Shown here piece after piece: positions 1 to 8,882 of a stretch of 64,000 bases of DNA; position 1 is the stretch's first letter, and each line of letters starts with the position of its first letter. Under the pieces are notes generated by a model, which saw only the letters and a list, made by a program, of their open reading frames with translations, was not told where the DNA came from and made no database searches. The position numbers were made by a program, and so were the translations under genes. The stretch is from Paenibacillus piri (GTDB lineage: Bacteria > Bacillota > Bacilli > Paenibacillales > NBRC-103111): NCBI RefSeq assembly GCF_004354045.1, contig NZ_SMRT01000013.1, positions 127,683-191,682 of the forward strand, read 5' to 3'.

Positions 1-360
1 GGAAACGGCAACGGAGGCGACAACGGAAACGGCAACGGAGGCGACAACGGAAACGGCAACGGAGACGACAACGGAAACGGCAACGGAGGCGACAACGGAA
101 ACGGCAACGGAGGCGACAACGGAAACGGCAACGGAGGCGACAATGGAAACGGCAACGGAGGCGACAACGGAAACGGCAACGGAGGCGACAACGGAAACGG
201 CAACGGAGGCGACAACGGAAACGGCAACGGAGGCGACAACGGAAACGGCAACGGAGGCGACAACGGAAACGGCAACGGAGGCGACAACGGAAACGGCAAC
301 GGAGGCGACAACGGAAACGGTAACGGAGGCGACAACGGAAACGGCAACGGAAGCAGCAAT
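1..360 (+). repeat. 24-bp tandem repeat coding for Gly/Asn/Asp linker
   Basis: Fifteen head-to-tail copies of a 24-bp unit, each coding GNGNGGDN, run from base 1 to 360. Copy 3 has GDDN for GGDN and copy 15 decays to GNGNGSSN. The copies are almost identical at the DNA level, including third positions, which points to recent expansion or ongoing homogenisation. The array probably starts before the window. Such linkers join domains in secreted proteins. Confidence 0.95.
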
Positions 361-3300
361 ACAGCCATTGTAAAAACAAATAACGCGGCACAGGTCATCT
401 ATATTACGGAGGAGACGGTTGCCGTATGGACAGGGACAACGTTCGGTCAATTGGTCGGAGATCTTAAATCGGGAGACGGCTCAACGCAAACGTATAAAAT
501 AAACAACTCGTCCGCTGCCTCCTATATCCTTAAAACGAATGATAGTTTAAGCGTAACGGCGGAAAATGGAAAGGCGTCCAAGGAGTATAAAATTTTAACG
601 GTTGACCCGGCAGCGGATAAGCTTTCGATCAAACCGTCCGAACAAGGCGTAAATATCGGCGATACTTCGGGAGATGTTCTTAATATCACATCGGGCAGCA
701 CCTATGTCTATACGGTCGATACAGCGGAAGGCGCAGGCCTTACTACGATGGAAATCAAAACGGTCGAAGAGCTGCTCAAGCAAATTGCTTCCAAGACGTC
801 CACTCCTCAGACCTATGCGGTCAAAGGTACGAAGGGAACCAAAAAAATGACCGATCCGATCGCACAGGGCGACACGTTAACCGTAAGCGCAGGACAAGAA
901 TCTCGCGATTATACGGTAAATGTGGTCAAAGGCGCAGTACGGAGCAGGATGGAGCTTATAAATAACGTCATCACGGCAAATACCCGGTCCGACGTCGTTT
1001 TGAAATTTTTTGCTGGCATGAGAAGTCCGGCAACCGAAGTTGTACTTAAGGTTCCGAAAGGAATCGGTGCAACGATGGATAACACGAAAGTAAATGTAAT
1101 TGGCCGAGGCGAGGTGAAGCTATCGGGACTTGCGACGCAATCCGTTGGCAGAGTGGGCGCAGGCTACAGGTTCCAGCAGGTCGGTACGGTTACGATCGAC
1201 AACAAGGATGACGGAAGTCAGGTTATTCTATTTAAGGGACTTGACCTGAGACCGGCGAATGGTGCCGATCTGCAAATTACTTTCGAAGGTGTGAGCTTAG
1301 AAGCGGGCAGCTATCCGTTCGAAGCTTCCTACACAACTTCGGAGCCGGAAGTTTTGACAAGCCCCTGGAGTGCGGTAAGCTTGCAAGCGGTCCATACGAT
1401 AAGCAGCTTTAGTCGCGATTTGGATAAGAGTCTGACCTATAAGGAAACCGGCGATACGTATACAAAGGCTAAGTTCAGCTGGAGCGCCGCCAAAAATGCC
1501 GACTCCATCAAATTGCTGCAATCAACGGATAAAGGAGCCACATGGACGGAAAGCGATGCTGCCGTCGGTGCGCAAAGCGGAGAAGTGACGGTTGCGAACC
1601 TTGCTCCGAATAAAGAGTATTACTTTAAGCTTGCCGTTGCTGGCGGCGAGAATAGGGGAGACTCCAATATCGCCAAATTCTACACCGGCAAATACAATGT
1701 CAAGCTGATGGGCGCAAAGGGTGACGGCAAAACGGACGATACCCAGGCGATTAATGACGCCATCCTGTATCTGAACTCATTAGGCGGCGGTACGCTGCTG
1801 TTCGAAAACGGCACGTTTAATGTGAGAACCGTTCATCTTCAAAGCAATGTATACCTGTATGTCAACAAAGATGCGACCCTATCGGCGTTAAAAGGCGGCG
1901 ATGCTCCGGAAACGACGTATTTCTCGGACAAAGCTTATCGCTCCGGCACCTCCGCGACGGACACCGGACCTTACAGAGATCCGGAAAATTATTTGACCAA
2001 GCAGGATGTAGGCCACACGTTCTTTAGAAACAGCATGTTTTTTGGCGAACGTATCGATAACTTTAAAATTATAGGCAACGGCAAAATAACAGGCAACGGC
2101 AACCTTGTAACCGGTGACGGTGTTATGAATAATGCCCCTGACAATCGTACGGATAAGATGGTTACGGTCAAGCTGTGTACGAACTTTGAATTCGGAGGCC
2201 TGGATAACGGGCTTGATCTGTGGTACGAAGAAACCGATTCGCCTACCACGGACGAACCGTACTATATTCAAAGCATTGACGCAGACGGTACAAATGAAGT
2301 CCGGCAGACCAACATCAGCAATATGCTCAAAGTGGATGGCGCAGGACATTTTGCGCTGCTGGCCACCGGCACGGATTATATCAATACGCATGATTTTTAT
2401 TACGACAAGGATAAAGGCGGCGGCGCCAGAGACGTTTTCGACTATATGCAAAGCAGCTATGTTACTGCTAAAAACATTTATGCCAAAGGAACGTCCGACG
2501 ATATCGTCAAGCCGGGCAGCGATTCTTCGTTAGGCTTTACAAGACCGGCAACAACGTTCTACGTTCGCAACATTATCGGCGACACGAACTGCAATCTGTT
2601 CCAAATCGGCAGCGAAACTGTAGACGATATCAAAAATGCGTATGTCGACAACATTTATGTGCTGGCGGGAAATAAAGCGGGCTTCTCGATTTCAACGAAT
2701 GATGGCGGTCATATCGAAAATATTTATTTAAATTCCGGCAAGACGGGTCCAATTCACCATAAGTCGGAAATGAGACGTACGCGGGCACCATTCTTTATTT
2801 CGATTTCGAATCGCGGACGCGTGATCGGCGGCCAAGCAAAACGAATGAAATTTATGGAAAACGGCGTGCAGCGAGACGAGCTGTTAAGCACGAACGTCAA
2901 TATCGGTCATGTAAGAAATATTTTCATTAAAGACGTGAACATCGAGGAGGTTTATGGAGGAAGTCAATATAGCGATCCTTCCAAGAGATGGGTCAAATAC
3001 ACGAATCAGAATAAGGCTACGCCGATCATCGCGGGTTACAAGGTTGGCGACGGCGGACCGACCCTTCCGGACGGACGCAGCGTCGGTTATATCGAAAATC
3101 TGAGCTTTGAAAATGTCGATGTTTTAGTAAAAGGCGGGAACAAGCTGGCTGATTCGGAAATTAGCCCACCGGAACTGGGGGTCGGCAAGTACAACATTGC
3201 GGACATCGGGGAGCAGCCATCCTACGGCTTCTGGGCCAGACATGTTGACGGGCTTACTTTTAAAAACGTCAATACGAGATTCGAGAAAAATGACGACAGG

Positions 3301-5736
3301 TATGCAGTCGTGCTGGACGACGTTAAAAATGCCAACATAGATCATATGAAAATGGTCAAAGGGGCGGGCGCTTCCAATGTCATTCAGCTGAAAAATGCGG
3401 CTCATATTACCGTGACAAATTCTTCTTTCTACAATGATACCTGGGGCAACGAGCCGACGGTTTTGGCAGATATGATCGATGTAACGGTGCCGGGCAAGCA
3501 GGCTTACCCGCCGATTGCACAGGACCCGCATAACACGTCGATTCAATTGAAACAGGCCGGACATCCGAATTTAACGAACCTGGATAGAACCGCCAATTCG
3601 GTTACGGCACTCTTGGGATCGACGGTAGGTGATATTACTAGCCAATTGGAATCAACTGACGGTACGGTACAGACGTATTCGGTCACCGATTCGACCAATG
3701 CACCGAAGAGCTCGGGAGCTCTTGAGACGGGCGATATTCTCGTCGTAACCGCGCAAGACGGGACGACGAAGAAAAATTATACGATTAACGTCCCGGCCGA
3801 AATTGTATTGAAAGGAGATGCGCTATTTAATGCCAACGCAGTCACGAAAAGTTCATCGGCGATTTCCCTAACCACCTCGACAACCAATGGCATCGCTTAT
3901 CTGCAGGCTAACGGGGTTCCTGCCGGAGAATGGATCGAATTTAACGTAACGATTCCGTTGGCGGGTACGTATAACGTGTCGTATCAATATAAAACGAACG
4001 CGTCGGGAAGAGCGACCGTGCAGGCTTATGTCAACGGAGAGGCCAAGGGCTCGCCGGTCAATCAAAATAATACGACGGCCAACTTGTATATTCCGGTCGA
4101 TTTGGGCCAGATCACATTCGCGGCGGCGGGCAGCTACCCTGTCAGATTCGCAGCAACCAGCGCAGGCTCGATCGTCGTCGATTATGTGAAATTTGAAAAG
4201 GCTGGAGCATCGGCTCCAGCCAGCAGCAATACGGGGATACAGTTGAATTCGAATCATCCGAGTGTGACGGCTGTCGATAATGCGGCAAAAACCGTGAGTG
4301 TTACTTCCAATGCAACGGTAGCCGATATCATATCTCAAATCACATCGACGGACGGTTCGGCGCAAACGTATTCCGTCACGGATGCCGGCAACGCTGATAA
4401 ACAATCGGGCACGCTTGTTACCGGCGACCGCTTGGTCGTCAAGGCTGCGGACGGTGCAACTCAGATTGCTTATACAATCCTAGCTGCATCTGATATAAGC
4501 AATAATGCGAGTGTAGCTGTGAAAGCATCGCATCCGAATGTGAAAGCCGTGAATGCGACTTTCGTTGTCATTGTCGCAGGTACGACCGTAGCCGACCTGC
4601 TGGCTCAAATTGTATCTGCAGATGATTCGCAGCAGGATTATGCGGTTATGAATTCGGGAAATACGCCAAAATTGCCGGCGGATGTGCTTGTTGTCGGCGA
4701 TATCTTAAAGGTCACGGCAGCCGACGGGGTAGCGATTAAAAATTACTTGATCGCTTTCCCTACGACGAATGTGCAGCCGAATAGCGGCAGTGCTATAGTA
4801 ATTGCAGCCAACAATACGGATCGCAGAATTGCGGTGGCGGCAACACCCGCTATTACGTCGCTGGCAGGACAGTTGAAATCAACAGATGGAACGACACAAA
4901 CGTATTCCTTCACCAATGCGGCCGGCGCTGCCAAGACTTCCGGCAACGCCGCCAACGGGGATAAGTTAATCGTTACGGCTGCAGACAGAACGGCAACGGC
5001 GACTTATACGATTGCCATTGCAGCACAGGCTGCAAGTACGAATGTTCGAGTAAGAGCCGTGCACCCTCACGTCGCGACCATATACAATAAAGATCGTTCG
5101 GTCATAGCCTATCGCGGCCTCACCGCCGATAACCTGCTGGCGGAAGTAGAGTCGTCGGATGCGACGAACCAAGCTTATTCCGTCACGGATGCAGTCTACG
5201 CCGCTAAGACCGGCAACACCCAGCTTCGGACCGGCGATCTGCTGCATGTAACTTCGCAGGACGCGAAGGCGGACGTCTATTATACGATTAACTTGGTCGA
5301 CTTGATTCACGATTTTGACCTTGCAAATAGTTACCAGCTGTCCGACAACTCTACCAAATCCGTCGGACTTGACGATACGGGTGCCAATTACGACCGGAAC
5401 AGCGCGCTCAATGCCTCTCATATGCAGGTCAATTTTGGCGGAACGAATGCGACCATCGAGTTTCAGATGAATGTTGTTGTAGACGGTACCTACAATGTAC
5501 TGTTCGGCTCCAAGAAAAGCAATACGGGCAGAACGCTGATGCAGCTGACGGTCGATGAAAGCAATGTCGGCCCGGCAATCAATGAGACTGTGGGATCGTC
5601 GGATCTTCAAGGGATGTACTTGACCAATGTCGGAAGCATTAATTTGACCGCAGGCAGCCATACGTTCAAATTTATACTTGTCGATAAAGCAACCGGCCAA
5701 TCGTTCGATTTAATCGGCCTCGAAAAAACAAACTAG
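1..5736 (+). CDS. Giant secreted modular beta-helix protein, likely pectin-active (5' end outside window)
   Basis: The frame is open from base 1, so this is the C-terminal 1911 residues of a longer protein. Order of parts (numbered from base 1): a Gly/Asn/Asp linker (1-120), two Ig-like modules (about 122-310), a beta-sandwich, a fibronectin-III-like domain (about 465-560), a right-handed beta-helix of the pectin-lyase/GH28 type (about 565-1170) opening with the typical GAKGDGKTDDTQ, then more Ig-like modules interleaved with a CBM6/35-like domain (about 1267-1400) and a final CBM-like domain (about 1770-1911). The Ig-like module, with a core such as STDGSAQTYSVTD, occurs seven times. The helix has a GTSDD motif (830-834) resembling the GH28 Asp-Asp pair, but I do not see the usual GH28 Gly-His-Gly; the matching region reads FQIGSE, so the exact activity is uncertain. 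A role outside the cell on pectin-like polysaccharide is inferred. ATG at 451 is only an internal Met. Confidence 0.85.
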   Translation, partial: GNGNGGDNGNGNGGDNGNGNGDDNGNGNGGDNGNGNGGDNGNGNGGDNGNGNGGDNGNGNGGDNGNGNGGDNGNGNGGDNGNGNGGDNGNGNGGDNGNGNGGDNGNGNGGDNGNGNGSSNTAIVKTNNAAQVIYITEETVAVWTGTTFGQLVGDLKSGDGSTQTYKINNSSAASYILKTNDSLSVTAENGKASKEYKILTVDPAADKLSIKPSEQGVNIGDTSGDVLNITSGSTYVYTVDTAEGAGLTTMEIKTVEELLKQIASKTSTPQTYAVKGTKGTKKMTDPIAQGDTLTVSAGQESRDYTVNVVKGAVRSRMELINNVITANTRSDVVLKFFAGMRSPATEVVLKVPKGIGATMDNTKVNVIGRGEVKLSGLATQSVGRVGAGYRFQQVGTVTIDNKDDGSQVILFKGLDLRPANGADLQITFEGVSLEAGSYPFEASYTTSEPEVLTSPWSAVSLQAVHTISSFSRDLDKSLTYKETGDTYTKAKFSWSAAKNADSIKLLQSTDKGATWTESDAAVGAQSGEVTVANLAPNKEYYFKLAVAGGENRGDSNIAKFYTGKYNVKLMGAKGDGKTDDTQAINDAILYLNSLGGGTLLFENGTFNVRTVHLQSNVYLYVNKDATLSALKGGDAPETTYFSDKAYRSGTSATDTGPYRDPENYLTKQDVGHTFFRNSMFFGERIDNFKIIGNGKITGNGNLVTGDGVMNNAPDNRTDKMVTVKLCTNFEFGGLDNGLDLWYEETDSPTTDEPYYIQSIDADGTNEVRQTNISNMLKVDGAGHFALLATGTDYINTHDFYYDKDKGGGARDVFDYMQSSYVTAKNIYAKGTSDDIVKPGSDSSLGFTRPATTFYVRNIIGDTNCNLFQIGSETVDDIKNAYVDNIYVLAGNKAGFSISTNDGGHIENIYLNSGKTGPIHHKSEMRRTRAPFFISISNRGRVIGGQAKRMKFMENGVQRDELLSTNVNIGHVRNIFIKDVNIEEVYGGSQYSDPSKRWVKYTNQNKATPIIAGYKVGDGGPTLPDGRSVGYIENLSFENVDVLVKGGNKLADSEISPPELGVGKYNIADIGEQPSYGFWARHVDGLTFKNVNTRFEKNDDRYAVVLDDVKNANIDHMKMVKGAGASNVIQLKNAAHITVTNSSFYNDTWGNEPTVLADMIDVTVPGKQAYPPIAQDPHNTSIQLKQAGHPNLTNLDRTANSVTALLGSTVGDITSQLESTDGTVQTYSVTDSTNAPKSSGALETGDILVVTAQDGTTKKNYTINVPAEIVLKGDALFNANAVTKSSSAISLTTSTTNGIAYLQANGVPAGEWIEFNVTIPLAGTYNVSYQYKTNASGRATVQAYVNGEAKGSPVNQNNTTANLYIPVDLGQITFAAAGSYPVRFAATSAGSIVVDYVKFEKAGASAPASSNTGIQLNSNHPSVTAVDNAAKTVSVTSNATVADIISQITSTDGSAQTYSVTDAGNADKQSGTLVTGDRLVVKAADGATQIAYTILAASDISNNASVAVKASHPNVKAVNATFVVIVAGTTVADLLAQIVSADDSQQDYAVMNSGNTPKLPADVLVVGDILKVTAADGVAIKNYLIAFPTTNVQPNSGSAIVIAANNTDRRIAVAATPAITSLAGQLKSTDGTTQTYSFTNAAGAAKTSGNAANGDKLIVTAADRTATATYTIAIAAQAASTNVRVRAVHPHVATIYNKDRSVIAYRGLTADNLLAEVESSDATNQAYSVTDAVYAAKTGNTQLRTGDLLHVTSQDAKADVYYTINLVDLIHDFDLANSYQLSDNSTKSVGLDDTGANYDRNSALNASHMQVNFGGTNATIEFQMNVVVDGTYNVLFGSKKSNTGRTLMQLTVDESNVGPAINETVGSSDLQGMYLTNVGSINLTAGSHTFKFILVDKATGQSFDLIGLEKTN

Positions 5737-5784
5737 GCTGGTTTATAAGTGTTAGTTTGTCCTGCTGTATAATATGGCGGTACT

Positions 5785-5829
5785 AAAAAAGAGGTTGATC
5801 AGGGTGATTCCCTGTTCAACCTCTTTTTT
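5785..5829. terminator. Bidirectional rho-independent terminator
   Basis: A-run, a stem of about 19 bp with one T:T mismatch (AAAAAAGAGGTTGA paired with TCAACCTCTTTTTT, plus CAGGG/CCCTG) and a T-run. It lies between the convergent beta-helix gene and sulfatase gene and can serve both strands. Confidence 0.9.
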
Positions 5830-5841
5830 CAGGGTTTCTCC

Positions 5842-7599
5842 TCAACGGACCGGCACCAGCCGTTTTTGCTTCCGCTGCTGCTCCAACAAATACGCCATTA
5901 GCTCTTGAACCGGCTGCGTTTCCGTCGAAGCGAAGGCGGGGTCTGCAAGATTGCGCGTCTCAAGCGGGTCCGCGGTCAAATTATACAGCTCGTATTCGTC
6001 CGGAACCGGCTCCGTTTTGACCTCGGCAGCATAGGTAAACTCGGAAAGTTGCAATCCTGCATGGGAAGCTTCTACCGGCTGGGCCGTGACGTCCTTATCG
6101 CCGGGATGGCTCCAAAATTGATCGTTATCAAAGTAGCGGGAATATTTCCACAGCTCTTTCACATTATCCCTGTATATGGAGGCGATGACGGTTTCGATAT
6201 GGTTAGGCTGAATCACGGACGGGTACGGTCTGCCCAAAAGATTGATTTGATGCTGACCGCGCGTAACGTCGTCGTCGATCATAAAATAAATCGGTTCTTC
6301 AACCGGCTCGGATAAGCTCTGTCCTACAATGAAGGGGGAAAGATCGCGGCCTGTAAGAGGATGCACTTCGCTGAAATTTCGCCGCAGACGATTTTGGATG
6401 ACAGCTGCATTGACATGGGCCAGTCCCAGCATGGTAGGCAGCAGATCGACATGGCTTGTAACCGTGCTGACCTGCCTGCGCTGCGGAAATAGCTTCCGGT
6501 TATGTATGAGAAATGGAACATGCAGCATTTCTTCGTAAGCGCAGTACCATTTTTGATGAAGGTTGCCGTGAGCGCCGAGCAGCTCCCCGTGATCGGATGT
6601 AAAAATAACAATCGTGTTGTCATAAAAGGAAGAACGGGTAAGTGCTTCAAACACTTTCAACATTTGCTGATCGGCTCTTTTTTGCAATTGATAATATAGT
6701 TTACGATAATGAGGCTCGTTGATGATGGGCTGCAATGCGTTGGGATATATACGCTGATAGCTGGATTGACAGCGCGGTTTCGTATGTAAAGATTCGCTAA
6801 GGGTAGGCGGAGGGTTAACCGAAGGCATCGGTTCCACATCGAAATTAAAGACGGGCAGATGCGCGGTAAGCGCGCCGTATAAGACAATATCGTGCGGGTC
6901 CACGAAAGAAGCTACGAGCAGCCACGGTTTCGCATGGGCATCGAGCTGTTTCTCATGATCGAGAGACTCTATAAGCTCAACCGCTTCGGCAGCATAGACC
7001 ACATCTCTACCGCTTACTCCGAATGCAGCGGAAGATGCGGAGTTTCGCGGGTTTTTGCCATGGGGCTCGGGACCGACCCAACCGGAAAAGCCGAAGCTGT
7101 CCAGGCGATCCGCATGAAGGTACAGCTGCTCCTGCTGTCTGTCGGGAATACCGGTCACGGGATCGTAACTGGGGACGCCTTGGTGCGTGCCGGGAATTAC
7201 AATATCCTCATAGGAAATATGCCACTTTCCTTTATAGTAGGTCTGGTATCCAGCCTCGCGGAAATAATTTCCCATTGTAGGCACCGTGTTTCTCCCCAAC
7301 CAAAACATATCGGAGTCGAAGCTTCCTTTGGCAATCCCGTTTGTTTGGGTGACGCCGTGAAGCGAAGGGTAATGTCCGGTCAATAAAGTAGCCCGACTCG
7401 GGCAGCATGCGGCACTCCCGATATAATGCCTGTGGAATTCCATCCCGTTCGATTTCAACAGTTCATGTGCGATAAAATTTTGTTTGCGCCATTCTGCCAG
7501 CTCCGCATCCTCATAAACGGGGGGATACCGCTCCTCATCAACGAGGAAGACGAGAAAATTAGGTTTTTCATGCCGGTGTGAAAAAGGCTGTTCATTCAT
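5842..7599 (-). CDS. Type I sulfatase (formylglycine-dependent)
   Basis: A 585-residue sulfatase/alkaline phosphatase superfamily enzyme that would hydrolyse sulfate esters. The signature CCPSRATLLTG is at residues 65-75; Cys65 of the C-x-P-S-R motif is the residue that maturase enzymes turn into formylglycine. Other metal/sulfate-site motifs are FTSDHGELLGAHG in the middle and an N-terminal FLVDEERYP, where the canonical Asp pair is DE rather than DD. No signal peptide is visible, so it may be cytoplasmic. The start at 7599 is preferred: AGGAGG lies 9 nt upstream, while an in-frame ATG at 7608 directly abuts that site. The substrate is unknown; the neighbour suggests a sulfated polysaccharide, which is inference. 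Confidence 0.9.
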   Translation of the reverse strand: MNEQPFSHRHEKPNFLVFLVDEERYPPVYEDAELAEWRKQNFIAHELLKSNGMEFHRHYIGSAACCPSRATLLTGHYPSLHGVTQTNGIAKGSFDSDMFWLGRNTVPTMGNYFREAGYQTYYKGKWHISYEDIVIPGTHQGVPSYDPVTGIPDRQQEQLYLHADRLDSFGFSGWVGPEPHGKNPRNSASSAAFGVSGRDVVYAAEAVELIESLDHEKQLDAHAKPWLLVASFVDPHDIVLYGALTAHLPVFNFDVEPMPSVNPPPTLSESLHTKPRCQSSYQRIYPNALQPIINEPHYRKLYYQLQKRADQQMLKVFEALTRSSFYDNTIVIFTSDHGELLGAHGNLHQKWYCAYEEMLHVPFLIHNRKLFPQRRQVSTVTSHVDLLPTMLGLAHVNAAVIQNRLRRNFSEVHPLTGRDLSPFIVGQSLSEPVEEPIYFMIDDDVTRGQHQINLLGRPYPSVIQPNHIETVIASIYRDNVKELWKYSRYFDNDQFWSHPGDKDVTAQPVEASHAGLQLSEFTYAAEVKTEPVPDEYELYNLTADPLETRNLADPAFASTETQPVQELMAYLLEQQRKQKRLVPVR

Positions 7600-7853
7600 A
7601 GCGCGCATCCTCCTAAAAATATCACTCCTACATCAGCCCTGCGGCCTTATCCAATCCCGAAATTTTCCGGAGCCGGTGCTTCCCAATTGGGCCGAGGCAA
7701 CCACCTTAAACGAAATCGGATAAAGGTATAATATGCTGCGGCGCTTGGACAGTATGCGATTTATGCGAGGTGGACCGAATTACAGGTTCAAAGGAGGATT
7801 TGGCACAGGTGAATGGAATATCTAGGAACATACGAGTCACGGAGGTTTCATTC

Positions 7854-8153
7854 ATGAAAAAATATTATTACGACGAGCATGAGCATACGTATCAAAAAAT
7901 GAAAATCGGCAATATATCCGCTTGGGATGAATTTCATGACCCGGCCCATTACAGCTACGAACATTTTATGATGCGCCCCTTTTTGGAAAAGGCGCTGGGA
8001 ATGATTAGGCTTAGCGCATCTGAACGTCTGGCTTTCGAGTACGATTGCGGAACAGGTGCAGTGGCCCATTTTTTAGCTCAGAGGGGGTTGTCGGTGGATG
8101 CGATCGAAATTGATGGCGGAAACCTGATTTGTCAACAGATTACGTCGAAGTGA
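7854..8153 (+). pseudogene. Truncated class I SAM-dependent methyltransferase
   Basis: From ATG 7854, with GGAGG 7 nt upstream, the frame codes 99 residues resembling the start of a SAM-dependent methyltransferase. It contains a motif-I-like FEYDCGTGAVAHFLAQRG followed by an acidic strand VDAIEID, as in the nucleotide-binding fold. The protein then stops about 12 residues later, whereas such enzymes usually run past 200 residues. The reading suggests that most of the catalytic domain was lost by deletion or frameshift. A frame extension upstream to 7770 lacks a ribosome site. A functional short protein cannot be excluded. Confidence 0.65.
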
Positions 8154-8276
8154 GCCGCCCGGCCGCCCGCTTTATAAAACGGTCAAATTGCGGTAATATA
8201 AACTGTACATACCAGGGGGATTCGTACCGTCCCACAGGAAAAACTTGCCGCTGTTAAGAAACGAGAGGGGAAGCAT

Positions 8277-8792
8277 ATGGACGAACGTGCGCTGCTTTTG
8301 CTTGGAATCTTAAAGTCGCAAAGCCTGCACGGCTATCAAATCAATGAATTCATCGATAAAAACTTGAGCCGGATTACCTCCATGAAAAAAGCTACGGCCT
8401 ACGCAATATTGGACAAGCTGAAGGAGGCCGGGTTGATTAGCGTGCGCGAGGATCAGGAAGGGAACCGCCCTCCGCGTAAGGTGTATTCTATCACGCCGGA
8501 AGGGGACCGGGAATTTCATGGGCTGCTCCGCGACAATTTGTCGGAACAGGACCATATGCCCTTCAAAGGCGATATCGGGCTTATGTTTCTGGACCATCTC
8601 ACCAATGAGGAAACGATCGACTGCCTGATGCGCCGTCTAAACGGGCTAACCGAGCAAATTGAAGATTTGCAAAAGACGCCGAAGCATTCGTTTTCCCGGG
8701 GGATCGACCTGTCGATCGAGCATCACCTCGTTTGTAAGCAAGCCGAACGTACTTGGCTGCTGTCCATCATAGAGGATTTAAAGGTCCGGTGA
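8277..8792 (+). CDS. PadR-family transcriptional regulator
   Basis: A 171-residue protein with the N-terminal PadR winged helix (residues about 5-80: LLLLGILKSQSLHGYQINEF, then a wing ending VYSITPEGDREF) and a C-terminal helical dimerisation domain of the PadR C-terminal type. PadR proteins are small repressors, often of efflux or stress genes, that bind near their own promoter. AGAGGGG lies 6 nt before ATG. It follows the methyltransferase remnant and is followed by its own terminator, so it seems to be a single-gene unit. No target can be named from the sequence. Confidence 0.88.
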   Translation: MDERALLLLGILKSQSLHGYQINEFIDKNLSRITSMKKATAYAILDKLKEAGLISVREDQEGNRPPRKVYSITPEGDREFHGLLRDNLSEQDHMPFKGDIGLMFLDHLTNEETIDCLMRRLNGLTEQIEDLQKTPKHSFSRGIDLSIEHHLVCKQAERTWLLSIIEDLKVR

Positions 8793-8837
8793 AAAATGCC
8801 CGCTGCGCGGACCAATTTCGATCGCTACTTACGAATA

Positions 8838-8874
8838 AGCGGGTTTTGCGTGAGATACGCGGAGCCCGCTTTTT
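8838..8874 (+). terminator. Rho-independent terminator after padR
   Basis: AGCGGG pairs with CCCGCT around an inner GCGT/ACGC stem, followed by TTTTT. It lies between the convergent padR and pucR genes. Confidence 0.7.
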
Positions 8875-8882
8875 AGCCGTCT

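Noticed and set aside
143-373. Open frame coding a Thr/Glu/Ala repeat protein
   Set aside because: It is the 24-bp repeat array read in the wrong frame; the true frame (GNGNGGDN) is open from base 1 and continues into the large exoprotein.
4966-5700. Long minus-strand open frame of 244 codons opposite the exoprotein
   Set aside because: It lies wholly antisense to a well-supported gene, has no protein-like domain and no ribosome site.
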